The position numbers and the translations under genes are program-made. Positions 8,814 to 18,003 of a stretch of 44,087 nt of DNA are shown here, one piece after another. Position 1 is the stretch's first letter; each line of letters begins with the position of its first letter. Source of the DNA: JALSKU01 sp964556545 (GTDB lineage: Bacteria; Campylobacterota; Campylobacteria; Campylobacterales; JALSKU01); contig CAZKWE010000057.1 in the NCBI GenBank assembly GCA_964556545.1, forward strand, positions 1 to 44,087, written 5' to 3'. The notes under the pieces were generated by a model that was given only the letters and a program-made list of their open reading frames with translations, was not told the origin of the DNA and made no database searches.

Positions 8814-9953
8814 CTATTTTTTAAACCATTTTTTAATCTTATCAAAGACACCTTCAAATTTATTTTCATGCAAACTGTTTTCATATCCAAACGAATCTTG
8901 TAACTGCTTTAGCAACTCTTTTTGTTTATCATTTAATTTTTTGGGATAAATTATACTGATTTGTGCGATTAAGTTGCCCTCTTTTTTTGTATGAACATTT
9001 TTGATGCCTTCACCTCTAAAGATAAATTGTTGTTTATCCTTTGCTCCGATTGGCAACTTTAATTCCGTTTCACCCCTAAGTGTCGGTATCTTGATACTTT
9101 CTCCGAGTGCTGCCTGGGTAAAAAATACCGGAACTTCGAGATATACATCATCATTATGTCTTATAAAGTGTTCATCTTCTTTAACACTTACTCTAACATA
9201 CAGATCTCCTCTGTCGCCGTATTCGTTAATATTTCCTTTGCCTGTTACTCTTATTTGGTTGCCGTCATCTATGCCTTCGGGGATTTCAACCGTAACTTTT
9301 TCTTCAACCTCTTCGTATCCCAAGCCGTTACAATTTTGACATTTGTTTTTGATGATTTGTCCACTGCCGTGACATACTTCGCAAGTTTGAGAAAATGTCA
9401 TAAAACCTTGTCTGTAGTAAACTTGACCCCTGCCTCCACAGTTACTGCAAGTTTCAACGGCTTTATCTTTTGAGCCGGTTGCATTACAAATATCACAAGG
9501 TTTTTTATATTTAAATTTTATATCTTTTTTTATACCAAATACGGCTTCATTAAAATCAAGTGAAATTTTTGTTTCTATATCAAGAGGATATTTTGCTCCG
9601 GATTTTGTACTGCTTCTTCCAAATCCTCCAAATCCTCCAAATCCATGGCCAAAAACCGATTCAAATATAGAACTAAGATCGTCCATAATATCTTCACTAT
9701 TCATATTTGAATAACTGCTAAATCCCTGGGAATCAAGTCCTGATTTACCGTATCTGTCATAAATGGATCTTTTTTGAGGATCGCTAAGAGCCTGATATGC
9801 TTCATTGACAAGTTTAAATTTTTCTTCAGCTTCTTTGTCGCCCTGATTTCTGTCCGGATGATATTTTAGAGCAAGTTTTCTATAAGCCTTTTTTATCTCA
9901 TTTGCATCAGCGTCCCTGGAGACTTCCAAGACTTCATAATAATCTATTTCCAA
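8814..9953 (-). CDS. dnaJ: Chaperone DnaJ (Hsp40)
   Basis: 379-residue type I DnaJ. It has an N-terminal J domain with the HPD motif at residues 32-34 that stimulates DnaK ATPase, and a Gly/Phe-rich linker (FGHGFGGFGGFG). Four CxxCxGxG-type zinc repeats follow (CDICNATG, CSNCGGRG, CEVCHGSG, CQNCNGLG), then the C-terminal substrate-binding domains. It starts with TTG at 9953 behind GGAG. Neighbours are recR, divergent across 169 bp, and the thioredoxin gene downstream. I recall racRS between dnaJ and recR in Campylobacter jejuni; no regulator sits there here. A palindrome lies just upstream of the gene. Confidence 0.97.
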   Translation of the reverse strand: MEIDYYEVLEVSRDADANEIKKAYRKLALKYHPDRNQGDKEAEEKFKLVNEAYQALSDPQKRSIYDRYGKSGLDSQGFSSYSNMNSEDIMDDLSSIFESVFGHGFGGFGGFGRSSTKSGAKYPLDIETKISLDFNEAVFGIKKDIKFKYKKPCDICNATGSKDKAVETCSNCGGRGQVYYRQGFMTFSQTCEVCHGSGQIIKNKCQNCNGLGYEEVEEKVTVEIPEGIDDGNQIRVTGKGNINEYGDRGDLYVRVSVKEDEHFIRHNDDVYLEVPVFFTQAALGESIKIPTLRGETELKLPIGAKDKQQFIFRGEGIKNVHTKKEGNLIAQISIIYPKKLNDKQKELLKQLQDSFGYENSLHENKFEGVFDKIKKWFKK

Positions 9954-9993
9954 CTTTTACTCCAATTGTATTGTATTAGTTTTAAAGTCGAAT

Positions 9994-10020
9994 TATACTT
10001 TAAAGTTCTTTTAAAGTATA
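9994..10020. promoter_or_regulatory. 11-bp inverted repeat in the dnaJ/recR divergent region
   Basis: TATACTTTAAA (9994-10004) and TTTAAAGTATA (10010-10020) are perfect inverted arms around a 5-nt spacer. A third half-site, TTTTAAAGT, occurs at 9980-9988. On the dnaJ strand a TATTAT -10 (10036-10031) would place the transcription start near 10024. The repeat would then be either an operator just downstream of the start or a 5' hairpin in the dnaJ mRNA. It does not resemble CIRCE or the HspR site. Confidence 0.5.
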
Positions 10021-10063
10021 TTAAAATCATATAATACTTATAAAACTGTTTGTAAATTTTAGA

Positions 10064-10069
10064 TATAAT
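10064..10069 (+). promoter_or_regulatory. -10 element of the recR promoter
   Basis: TATAAT at 10064-10069, preceded by an AT-rich stretch with no clear -35, as is common for Campylobacterota sigma-70 promoters. It predicts a start near 10076 and a leader of about 47 nt. Prediction only. Confidence 0.5.
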
Positions 10070-10122
10070 ATATAAAATATCTTATTAGAGATATCCTTTA
10101 TAAAAGACAGCAAGGAATTATA

Positions 10123-10695
10123 TTGAAAAGATATGGTTTGGAAAAATTTGATAACTTGGTAGATGCTCTTGGAACCTTGCCTACTGTTGGTAAAAAATCA
10201 GCTTTAAGATATGCATATCATATGGTACTTAAAGATTCGTTTTCGGCTCTAAAGATAGCAAACGCCATACAAGAAGCGATTGGGTCTATCAAAGAGTGCC
10301 AAAGATGCGGAGCTCTTAGCGAAGATGAGATATGCGGGATTTGTATAGATGAAACAAGAGACAGTTCAAAACTGTGTATAGTTGAAAATGCAAAAGATAT
10401 ATTTGTTATAGAAGAGAGTACTGATTATGATGGAAGATATTTTGTTTTAAAATCTTTGGAAGATTTGGATTTGGATAAATTAAAAAACATTGTAAGAGAA
10501 GATATACAGGAGATTATTTTTGCACTTACTCCCTCTATATCAAATGATGCAATTATAATATTTTTAGAAGATAAATTAAAAGAGTATAAATTAACTTTTA
10601 CAAAAATAGCTCAGGGAGTACCGACAGGAATAAATTTGGAAAATGTTGATACGCTCTCTCTTTCAAAAGCTTTGGAACTTAGAGTAAAAACTTAA
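10123..10695 (+). CDS. recR: Recombination protein RecR
   Basis: 190 residues. RecR with RecO loads RecA at single-strand gaps. The N-terminal helix-hairpin-helix (LGTLPTVGKKSALRYAYH) is followed by a four-cysteine zinc finger (CQRCG...CGIC, about residues 56-72) and a Toprim domain starting LCIVENAKDIFVIE. The start is TTG at 10123 behind AAGGAA. It is monocistronic here, divergent from dnaJ and convergent with aroE across 17 bp. Confidence 0.95.
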   Translation: MKRYGLEKFDNLVDALGTLPTVGKKSALRYAYHMVLKDSFSALKIANAIQEAIGSIKECQRCGALSEDEICGICIDETRDSSKLCIVENAKDIFVIEESTDYDGRYFVLKSLEDLDLDKLKNIVREDIQEIIFALTPSISNDAIIIFLEDKLKEYKLTFTKIAQGVPTGINLENVDTLSLSKALELRVKT

Positions 10696-10712
10696 TCCAA
10701 CTGCCTGTATGG

Positions 10713-11519
10713 TTAAATTTTCAGAAGGTGCCCAAAGACATATTTCATATGTTTTTCAATATCATTTTTTTTGTATTGATAGTTAAAAAATATCTCAAAA
10801 GCCAAAACGGCTTGATATAATAGCATATCTGCACCATCTTTGTGTGGTTTGTTTTGTTTTTTTGCCAATTTTAAAAATGGAGTTTGTTTGTTATAGATGA
10901 CATCAATGCAATAATAACTTGTTTTTATAAGAGCATTAAGTAGGTTTTCCTCAAGAGGAAAAGCATTGTCTTTTAAACCGGCCGAGGTTGTATTGATGAT
11001 AATATCATACTTTTTTGGATAAAAATTACTCCAGCTAAAAGCTTCAAAATCATTATCCAAAAAATATTTTATTCTTTTTTCCGATCTGTTTAGTACAGTT
11101 GCTTTTATCTCTTTTGTTTTTAGGATATTCGCTATGGCTTTTGCAGTACCTCCTGCTCCGAGTATAAGTGCTGATTTGATACCTTTGAACTCTTTTATGC
11201 TTTCATAAAAACCGGAAGCATCAGTATTGTAACCTATGAGTTTTCCGTTTTTGTTGATGATGGTATTGACAGCTTTTATATTGTTTGCTATTCCGTATAT
11301 CTCATCACAGTTTTCAAATGCCGTCTCTTTTAAAGGTACGGTTATGTTGGCCCCGTTAAATCCGCATTTTAAAAAAGTTTCTCTAAAATATTTAGGATTT
11401 TCAAGCATAGTTCTGCCGTAACAGGCATTGATGCCAAAAGCCCGGATGGTGTAATTGTGTAAAAGAGGTGATATGGAATGAGATACGGGATTGCCAAAAA
11501 TAGTAAAAAGTTTATTCAC
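10713..11519 (-). CDS. aroE: Shikimate dehydrogenase
   Basis: 268 residues. Reduces 3-dehydroshikimate to shikimate with NADPH in the chorismate pathway. Visible features are the N-terminal substrate motif NPVSHSISPLLHN, the catalytic-lysine loop NITVPLKE, the dinucleotide-binding loop LILGAGGTAKAI and NRS in the cofactor-specificity position. The start is GTG at 11519, overlapping the end of trpE by 8 nt. It is the last gene of the long minus-strand operon. AroE makes the precursor that becomes chorismate, which the adjacent TrpE consumes. Confidence 0.96.
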   Translation of the reverse strand: MNKLFTIFGNPVSHSISPLLHNYTIRAFGINACYGRTMLENPKYFRETFLKCGFNGANITVPLKETAFENCDEIYGIANNIKAVNTIINKNGKLIGYNTDASGFYESIKEFKGIKSALILGAGGTAKAIANILKTKEIKATVLNRSEKRIKYFLDNDFEAFSWSNFYPKKYDIIINTTSAGLKDNAFPLEENLLNALIKTSYYCIDVIYNKQTPFLKLAKKQNKPHKDGADMLLYQAVLAFEIFFNYQYKKNDIEKHMKYVFGHLLKI

Positions 11520-12924
11520 TTAAATCATCCAGTGAACTCATAAGGGCTTGGAGTTTATTTTGCACTTCAAGATATTCAAGCTCTTTTTTGCTGTCAGCTA
11601 CTATACCCGCACCTGCTTGAAAAACTATTTTTTCCTTGTTCAGGTATGAAGTTCTTATAACTATGCAACTGTCCATATTGCCGTCAAATCCGAAGTACCC
11701 GATAACACCGCCATAAAAACCCCGTTTTAATTTTTCATACTCTGCTATAAGTTCCATAGCCCTTATCTTGGGTGTTCCTGTCAGTGTTCCTGCTGTAAAG
11801 GCAGCCCTAAAAAGATCAAACATATCATATTTTTCATCTAAAACACCCTCTACATCGCTTACCATATGCATAACATGAGAATATTTTTCAACTCTCATCA
11901 TATCATTTACTTTAACAGATCCCGGTTTGGCTACTTTGCCGATATCATTTCGTCCAAGATCTATTAGCATAAGATGTTCGGCTTTTTCTTTTTCATCATT
12001 AAGCATATCAAGTTCCAACTCCAAATCTTTATCTATGCTTCCGCCTCTTTTTCTGGTTCCGGCAATCGGTCTTAAAAGTATATGTCCGTCTTTTAAAGCC
12101 ACCATGACTTCAGGAGAACTTCCTATGATGGAAAAAGTTTTATAATCAAGCAGATACATATAAGGAGATGGATTTTTACTTCTTAGTATTCTGTAAAAAC
12201 TTAATTTATCAATTTTTGCAAATTGAGTATATCTGTTTGATAAAACTATTTGAAAAATATCACCGCTTCTTATCATTTCTTTTGAATTCTCAACCATATT
12301 AAAAAACTGATCTTTTGAAAATTCAAATTTACCTTTATGTTTATCTATTTTTGTTTTTTTTATGCCAAATGGCCGATATGGTTCAAAAAGAGCTTTTGTT
12401 ATATTGTCAAAATGTCTTGAGCGGTCCTGTATTTCACTGATAATAGTAAGTTTATTGGTTTTATGTGAGTATGCTATGGTAATTTTTGGCCTTATAAGTT
12501 CAAGATCAGGCATATGTAAATCATCTTTGAGTTGGGACATACTCTTTTTAAGTTTCGGTTCAAAAATTTTACCCATATCGTATCCGATATAACCTATAAA
12601 TCCATCAATAAAACCGACATTTGCCTCTTTCGTCAAATATTTATATTTTTCGATATCAATTTTTTGATAATATTTTTTTAAAAAATCAAGAGGATTTTCT
12701 TCTATTTTTATTTTTTTGCCACTTTCATTTATATGAAAACTTTGATTGTTTTCTCTTATAACCTTTTCTCTCGCCCCTATGATAATAAAAGAAAAATTGC
12801 CTTCATTTGTGTTGATGGCACTTTCAAACAAAAGTGTGATTTCTTCGGGATAAAGTGCTTGTATCTTTTTATATATTGCTATAGGTGCTAATTGATCAAA
12901 AAGAATAGTCTTAAACTCTACCAT
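11512..12924 (-). CDS. trpE: Anthranilate synthase component I
   Basis: 470-residue chorismate-binding enzyme. With a glutamine amidotransferase (TrpG, not in the window) it makes anthranilate, the first tryptophan-specific step. Motifs are GTLTGTPKIRAMELI, RGFYGGVIGYFG and AGAGIVADS near the C-terminus, and SHVMHMVSDVEG. The N-terminal LLFESAINTNEG resembles the LLESA tryptophan feedback site, which favours TrpE over PabB. It sits between the SPOR gene and aroE. From memory, Campylobacter jejuni lacks trpE at this place, so it appears to be an insertion into an otherwise conserved block. Confidence 0.92.
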   Translation of the reverse strand: MVEFKTILFDQLAPIAIYKKIQALYPEEITLLFESAINTNEGNFSFIIIGAREKVIRENNQSFHINESGKKIKIEENPLDFLKKYYQKIDIEKYKYLTKEANVGFIDGFIGYIGYDMGKIFEPKLKKSMSQLKDDLHMPDLELIRPKITIAYSHKTNKLTIISEIQDRSRHFDNITKALFEPYRPFGIKKTKIDKHKGKFEFSKDQFFNMVENSKEMIRSGDIFQIVLSNRYTQFAKIDKLSFYRILRSKNPSPYMYLLDYKTFSIIGSSPEVMVALKDGHILLRPIAGTRKRGGSIDKDLELELDMLNDEKEKAEHLMLIDLGRNDIGKVAKPGSVKVNDMMRVEKYSHVMHMVSDVEGVLDEKYDMFDLFRAAFTAGTLTGTPKIRAMELIAEYEKLKRGFYGGVIGYFGFDGNMDSCIVIRTSYLNKEKIVFQAGAGIVADSKKELEYLEVQNKLQALMSSLDDLSE

Positions 12925-12928
12925 ATGG

Positions 12929-13624
12929 TCACTTTACAACATATATAAATGCAGCTTTGTTTATCTCTTTTTTAATTTTTAGCAAATTTGCTTTAGCGGA
13001 TTTTCTATCTTTATATGGTCCAATCAAAATCTTTGTAGCATTTTTACCTGAAATTTTTATATTGTAGAGTTTGTATGCATATCCTGCTTTTGATATCTTT
13101 TGCAGATATTTTTTATCGGGTTTTGTTTTAAAGGTAACTCCCACTTGGACATATGTATTACCTGTTTTAATACTCTTTTTGATAGGTTTAAACTCTTTTT
13201 TTATCTTGTTTAAAGCTTTTTTGGTATCTTTTTTTTCAGTCTTGACGGCTTTGCTTGAAGATGCCTTTGCTGTTTGTGCAATTGCTTTAGCGGATTTTTC
13301 TTTTTGTTGTTCTTTGTTTTTTAATTTTTCTACCATAGCATTAAAATTATCATTTGAAGCCGTATTGTTTTCTTCGACAATAGGAACCTGTTTAAAAAGT
13401 TCTTCTTTTTTTGACTCAGTTTTACTTGATGGTTCAGGAGGCAAAACAATATTGAAATGATTTTTTTTAACTTCCGGTTTATTGAAGAGTTTCATACCGA
13501 TTACGGCAAATATAAATATTAAAACCAGTATGATAGCCAAAAAAAGAATTTTTTTGGTTTTTGCGGAATTGCTGTTGTTTTTATTATCTAAAATGATATC
13601 ACTTAATTCATTTTTTTCTTGCAT
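12929..13624 (-). CDS. SPOR-domain inner-membrane protein
   Basis: 231 residues. A short cytoplasmic N-terminus and one transmembrane helix (about residues 26-45, ILFLAIILVLIFIFAVIGM) are followed by a long Lys/Ser-rich periplasmic linker. A C-terminal SPOR domain (about 150-231) starts NTYVQVGVTFKTKP and contains ILIGPYKDRKSAKANLLKIK. SPOR domains bind denuded peptidoglycan glycan strands at division sites. Topology and linker resemble FtsN or DedD, but I do not assign either. The start has a strong AGGAG at good spacing. The homologous position in Campylobacter (next to DUF1882 and glyA) also carries such a protein. Confidence 0.88.
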   Translation of the reverse strand: MQEKNELSDIILDNKNNSNSAKTKKILFLAIILVLIFIFAVIGMKLFNKPEVKKNHFNIVLPPEPSSKTESKKEELFKQVPIVEENNTASNDNFNAMVEKLKNKEQQKEKSAKAIAQTAKASSSKAVKTEKKDTKKALNKIKKEFKPIKKSIKTGNTYVQVGVTFKTKPDKKYLQKISKAGYAYKLYNIKISGKNATKILIGPYKDRKSAKANLLKIKKEINKAAFIYVVK

Positions 13625-13636
13625 TTTTCACTCCTG

Positions 13637-14179
13637 TTACATATGTTTTGACCAAGATGAACCTCTCTCTTTTTTGTAAAGTTCATAGGGTAAAACAAGT
13701 ATATTAAATTCTCTTGGTATATTCGGATCAGGAAATACCTTCCACTGTCTTGGCATTTTTTGCTGTAATTTTGCTGAAAGCAGTTTTGCCAACTGGTAGC
13801 CTTCATGCAGGGTTGTATGACCTTTATGTACATAAAGATGAAGATGACCCTCGGTTTTGCTTCTGTATGCCGTAAAATTTATATATCCTTCTTCTCTTAG
13901 CATAAGTTGTGCTCTATGCCAAAATCTTTCCGGATCTCTTCCGTTATAATCAAACACAATGTTTTCTACTATATCTCTTTGTGATATCAAAGAGTGAGCA
14001 ACTGTAATTTTTCTATCATCATGTTCATTCATAATTTGTCTTGTGAGTGTAGCATCAACCCGTTCAAATTTATCAAAAAAGAGTTTTCCTTTATAATTTA
14101 TTTTATTAACGATTTTATCTCTTTTTATATAGTAAAAGTTAGTTATCATCTTAATCAGGGTTATGTCTGTTTTGTACAT
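13637..14179 (-). CDS. DUF1882 family protein (Campylobacterota-specific)
   Basis: 180 residues, soluble, no signal peptide. It matches the conserved protein that follows glyA in Campylobacter (from memory Cj0403, DUF1882). Recognisable stretches are VFDYNGRDPERFWHRAQLM, LHLYVHKGHTTLHEGYQLAKL and PRQWKVFPDPNIPREFN. Function is unknown; conserved aromatic, His and Arg residues are seen. It is 9 bp downstream of glyA and 12 bp upstream of the SPOR gene, so it is translated from the same mRNA. The start ATG has AAGGAT 5 nt upstream. Confidence 0.85.
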   Translation of the reverse strand: MYKTDITLIKMITNFYYIKRDKIVNKINYKGKLFFDKFERVDATLTRQIMNEHDDRKITVAHSLISQRDIVENIVFDYNGRDPERFWHRAQLMLREEGYINFTAYRSKTEGHLHLYVHKGHTTLHEGYQLAKLLSAKLQQKMPRQWKVFPDPNIPREFNILVLPYELYKKERGSSWSKHM

Positions 14180-14188
14180 TTTATATCC

Positions 14189-15436
14189 TTAGTAAGTAGG
14201 TCTATCATAAATTATAAAATTTTTAGCCAATTCTTTCAACTCATTTTTTATCTTCATTTGAAGTTCAGTATTATTTATATCATCCAATATATCGGCAATT
14301 TTATTTGCAATTAATTCAAACTCTTTTTCTTTCATACCTCTGCTTGTAAGTGCAGGCGAACCGATTCTGACTCCGCTTGTTACAAAAGGGCTTCTTGTTT
14401 CTCCGGGAACTGTATTTTTATTGACTGTGATACCTGCATTTCCAAGTGCAATATCAGCATCTTTTCCGCTAAATTCCTTATCAAGAAATGAAACCAATAT
14501 AAGATGATTGTCTGTACCGCCGCTTACTATATTATACCCTCTTTTTAATAAAACTTCAGCTAAAATCTTTGCATTTGTTTTTACCTGCTTTGCATAATCT
14601 TTCCAGCTTGGTTTTAGATTGTATCCGAAGCCTACTGCTTTAGCGGCAATAACATGTACTAAAGGACCTCCTTGAATACCGGGAAAAATTGCACTATTGA
14701 TTTTTTTTGCCAAATCTTCATCATTTGTCAAAATAAGTCCTCCTCTTGGACCTCTTAGAGTCTTGTGCGTAGTTGTTGTTACTACATGGCAATGAGGAAA
14801 TGGATGAGGGTGTTCTCCCGCAACAACAAGACCGGCTATATGAGCTACATCAGCAAAAAGATATGCTCCTACTTCATCTGCAATTTCTCTAAATCTTTTA
14901 AAATTTATCTCTCTTGGATAGGCACTTGCTCCGCAAACTATTATTTTTGGTTGTACAATCTTTGCAATTTTTCTAACTTCATCATAATCAATTTTGCCTT
15001 CATCGTTGACACCGTAAAAAAAACTTGAGTATGTTTTTCCTGAACTGCTGACTTTCGAGCCGTGGGTCAAATGTCCTCCTTGGCTTAGGTCCATACCGAG
15101 TATTTTGTCATATGGTTTTAAAAGTGCCTGATATACTCCCTGGTTTGCCTGAGAGCCTGAATTTGGCTGAACATTGGCAAATTTGCAGTTAAACAGTTTG
15201 CAAGCTCTGTCAATGGCCAACTGCTCAACTTTGTCGGCATATTCGCATCCGCCATAATATCTTTTATTTGGATAACCTTCAGCATATTTGTTGGTAAAAA
15301 CACTTCCCATAGCTTCCATTACAGCCGGATAGGTAAAATTTTCACTGGCAATCATTTCAAGATGATTGCTTTGTCTTTTTAACTCTTCTTCGCAAAGCTT
15401 ATAAATTTCAATATCATTTTCTTTTAAAAAACTCAT
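14189..15436 (-). CDS. glyA: Serine hydroxymethyltransferase
   Basis: 415 residues, standard length. PLP enzyme that interconverts serine and glycine with tetrahydrofolate, the main source of one-carbon units. The PLP-lysine motif VVTTTTHKTLRGPRGG is intact, as are RYYGGCEYAD, QPNSGSQAN and DVAHIAGLV. It is followed closely by DUF1882 and preceded by lysS (2 bp between stop and start). It supplies the folate one-carbon pool used, for example, by purine synthesis. Confidence 0.97.
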   Translation of the reverse strand: MSFLKENDIEIYKLCEEELKRQSNHLEMIASENFTYPAVMEAMGSVFTNKYAEGYPNKRYYGGCEYADKVEQLAIDRACKLFNCKFANVQPNSGSQANQGVYQALLKPYDKILGMDLSQGGHLTHGSKVSSSGKTYSSFFYGVNDEGKIDYDEVRKIAKIVQPKIIVCGASAYPREINFKRFREIADEVGAYLFADVAHIAGLVVAGEHPHPFPHCHVVTTTTHKTLRGPRGGLILTNDEDLAKKINSAIFPGIQGGPLVHVIAAKAVGFGYNLKPSWKDYAKQVKTNAKILAEVLLKRGYNIVSGGTDNHLILVSFLDKEFSGKDADIALGNAGITVNKNTVPGETRSPFVTSGVRIGSPALTSRGMKEKEFELIANKIADILDDINNTELQMKIKNELKELAKNFIIYDRPTY

Positions 15437-15438
15437 TT

Positions 15439-16947
15439 TTATTCCTTATTGTCTTTTTGTTTGTTTTCTATCGGTTTCATTGCAGGAAACAGTATAACAT
15501 CTCTGATTGAATGCTGGTTTGTCAAAAGCATAACCAATCTGTCTATACCAATTCCTTCACCTGCAGTTGGTGGCATAGCGTAACATAATGCTTTTACATA
15601 ATCTTCATCCATTTCGTGTGCCTCATCATCTCCGGCGTTTTTTGCATCAATTTGTCCCTTAAATCTTTCATATTGGTCTATAGGGTCATTTAACTCATTA
15701 AAACCGTTTGCTATCTCTTTTCCTGCACAAAACAGTTCAAATCTCTCGGCAATATCAGGGTTTTTGTCACTTCTTCTTGAAAGTGGGCTTATTTCTATGG
15801 GAAAATCTATAATAAAAGTCGGATTTATCAATTTTTCTTCAACAAAATTATCAAACAATTCCGCTTTTAAATGACCCAAATCACTTTTTTCATTTATTTT
15901 TATACCTTTTTCCTTAAGAAAGTTTATAATTTTTTCTTTTTCATTTATGATATCCATCGGAACTTCTCCGATTTGCACCAAAGAATCATCATAGGTTATT
16001 TTTTTAAAAGGGGCACTAAAATCTATCTCCAAGTTTCCGTATTTTAAAATTTTGGGAAGGTTTAATTTTTCTAACAATGTTGTAAAAAGTTCTTCAGTCA
16101 ATGCCATTAAATCTTTATAAGTATGATATGCCCAGTAAAACTCTATCATGGTAAATTCAGGATTGTGTGTTAAATCCATTCCTTCGTTTCTAAAATTTCT
16201 GTTTATCTCAAAAACGGCTTCAAATCCTCCTACGACCAATCTTTTCAGATAAAGTTCCGGTGCAATTCTAAGATATCTCTCAACTCCCAAGGCGTTGTGA
16301 TATGTCACGAAAGGTTTTGCATTTGCCCCTCCTGCAATCGGGTGCATCATAGGTGTTTCCACTTCTAAAAAGTTTTTGCTTTCAAAAAAAGACCTGATTG
16401 TGCTAACCACTATACTTCTGGTTTTAAATACTTGTTTAACATCGCTGTTCATTATCATATCGAGATATCTTTGCCTGTATCTAAGTTCTTTGTCACTTAA
16501 TCCGTGAAATTTCTCCGGAAGAGGTGTGATAGACTTTGTTACCAACTCAAGGCTTTTTGCATGCAGAGTTAATTCACCTGTTTTTGTTACAAAAGCAAAG
16601 CCGCAAACTTTTACAATATCTCCTACTTCTATATATTTTTTAATATCCTTAAACCACTCTTTGCCCAATGCATCCGTGCTGATATATGTTTGAAGCAAAC
16701 CTTCGTTATCTTCTAATTTTAAAAAAGCAGCTTTCCCCATCATTCTTAAAAACTTTACTCTGCCGTTTACACATGCAGTTGAAGTTTCATCTCTTTTTTC
16801 CTCACTGGTACACACATAAGAAAACTTATCCAAAAACTCTCTTGTACTCATCTCTTTTTTTATATAGTGAGGATATGGATTTATCCCTTTTTGTTTTAAT
16901 TCGTTTGCTTTTTGAACTCTTTGAAGCTCATATTCATTTAAATCCAA
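15439..16947 (-). CDS. lysS: Lysyl-tRNA synthetase, class II
   Basis: 502 residues. It has an N-terminal OB-fold anticodon-binding domain (about 55-160) and a class II catalytic core with motif 2 around FRNEGMDLTHNPEFTMIEFY and motif 3 in GEGIGIDRLVML. It charges tRNA-Lys. The start is TTG at 16947 behind AAAGGAAAA. It lies 11 bp after fur and 2 bp before glyA in the operon. Confidence 0.97.
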   Translation of the reverse strand: MDLNEYELQRVQKANELKQKGINPYPHYIKKEMSTREFLDKFSYVCTSEEKRDETSTACVNGRVKFLRMMGKAAFLKLEDNEGLLQTYISTDALGKEWFKDIKKYIEVGDIVKVCGFAFVTKTGELTLHAKSLELVTKSITPLPEKFHGLSDKELRYRQRYLDMIMNSDVKQVFKTRSIVVSTIRSFFESKNFLEVETPMMHPIAGGANAKPFVTYHNALGVERYLRIAPELYLKRLVVGGFEAVFEINRNFRNEGMDLTHNPEFTMIEFYWAYHTYKDLMALTEELFTTLLEKLNLPKILKYGNLEIDFSAPFKKITYDDSLVQIGEVPMDIINEKEKIINFLKEKGIKINEKSDLGHLKAELFDNFVEEKLINPTFIIDFPIEISPLSRRSDKNPDIAERFELFCAGKEIANGFNELNDPIDQYERFKGQIDAKNAGDDEAHEMDEDYVKALCYAMPPTAGEGIGIDRLVMLLTNQHSIRDVILFPAMKPIENKQKDNKE

Positions 16948-16958
16948 TTATTTTCCTT

Positions 16959-17420
16959 TTATTTATGTTTTAATTTTTTTCTACACTCTTTGCAAATTCC
17001 ATGAAGTTGCAAAGAGTGGCTTTTTATCAAAAAATGATATTTGTCTGCTATTTCTATTTGGCGTTTTTCTATCTGTTCATCTTCAAATTCTATAATAGTT
17101 CCGCACATATCACATATAAGATGATCGTGATGAGGTTTTATGGCAATTTCATATTTTTTACCGGATTGTCCGAAAGAGATTGAAGTTATTATTTTGTTTT
17201 GTTCTAAAAGATTCAATGTTCTATAGACTGTAGCTATGCCGATATTGAGTCTGGGATATTCTTTTTTTATAAGTATATATAAATCTTCAGGAGTAAAATG
17301 CTTGTTGTATTTGTATAAAATTTCCAGTATAACTTCTCTTTGTTTGGTATACTTGAGATTGTTGTTTTTAAGTATTTCTTTAAAATGTGTTATCAATTCT
17401 TCATAAGTATAGTTAAGCAT
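16959..17420 (-). CDS. fur: Ferric uptake regulator Fur
   Basis: 153 residues. It has an N-terminal winged helix (about 1-85, GIATVYRTLNLLEQ) and a C-terminal dimerisation/metal domain with the PHHDHLICDMCG signature and a second Cys pair (CKEC) forming the structural zinc site. The sequence favours Fur over PerR or Zur, and the lysS-glyA context supports it. It represses iron-uptake genes when Fe(II)-loaded. No Fur box was recognised upstream of the operon, so autoregulation is not evident. Confidence 0.93.
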   Translation of the reverse strand: MLNYTYEELITHFKEILKNNNLKYTKQREVILEILYKYNKHFTPEDLYILIKKEYPRLNIGIATVYRTLNLLEQNKIITSISFGQSGKKYEIAIKPHHDHLICDMCGTIIEFEDEQIEKRQIEIADKYHFLIKSHSLQLHGICKECRKKLKHK

Positions 17421-17439
17421 TTAAACTTATTCCTGTTTT

Positions 17440-18003
17440 TTACTTGTTGTTTTGTGTGCTGTTTTGTTCGGTTGCAATATTTTGCTTTATATTATGCAAT
17501 ACTCTTTTACTGTCATTGAATTTTAACTTGACTATATAGTTTCCACTCTTGATAAGGTATGGGTATATGTAGGATTTTTTTAATTTGTTGTCTATATTGT
17601 CTTTAAAGATATCCATACTTCTTAGTGCAAAAATGAGTATGGAAAAAAGCAAGAAAATCTTTAGCGAACCGACCAAGAAACCCAAAACTCTGTTGAGCAG
17701 TCCAAGACCACTTAAACTTACAAGTTTTGTAAATAAAAAGCCTATAAGTACCGACATTAACCAAAAAAGAAGCAGAGTTACCAAAAAACCTATAAAATAT
17801 ACTGAGGATTTGTTGTTGATATGATAAATAGAACTATCTATCATATTTCCGACACTCTGAGCATATCTTGAAGCAACAAAAATACCGCCTACTATACCTA
17901 TAAGACCGAATACCTCTTTTATCAATCCGCTAAACAATCCTTTGATACCGAATATCAAAAGAAGTATTCCGACAGCAAGATCAAAAAATGAGATATTTTC
18001 CAT
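17440..18003 (-). CDS. CvpA family membrane protein
   Basis: 187 residues with four or five hydrophobic segments (about 5-30, 65-90 and 100-125 are clearest) and a charged C-terminal tail ending in an Asn/Gln-rich stretch. It matches the CvpA (colicin V production) family. In E. coli CvpA affects envelope stress and purine-linked phenotypes; the biochemical role is not settled. The ATG overlaps the GGDEF gene stop (TAATG). The fur neighbour is conserved in Campylobacter. Confidence 0.85.
   Translation of the reverse strand: MENISFFDLAVGILLLIFGIKGLFSGLIKEVFGLIGIVGGIFVASRYAQSVGNMIDSSIYHINNKSSVYFIGFLVTLLLFWLMSVLIGFLFTKLVSLSGLGLLNRVLGFLVGSLKIFLLFSILIFALRSMDIFKDNIDNKLKKSYIYPYLIKSGNYIVKLKFNDSKRVLHNIKQNIATEQNSTQNNK

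Noticed and set aside
8804..8890. 29-residue extension of the thioredoxin-like protein
   Set aside because: It overlaps dnaJ and would mask a clean signal peptide that starts at 8803.
9001..9473. Plus-strand ORFs of 112 and 105 codons inside dnaJ
   Set aside because: Antisense shadows of the conserved dnaJ zinc-finger and substrate-binding coding sequence.
10692..10716. Strong terminator between recR and aroE
   Set aside because: TTAATCCA...TGGTTAA pairs imperfectly with a bulge and lacks a T tract; too weak to annotate.
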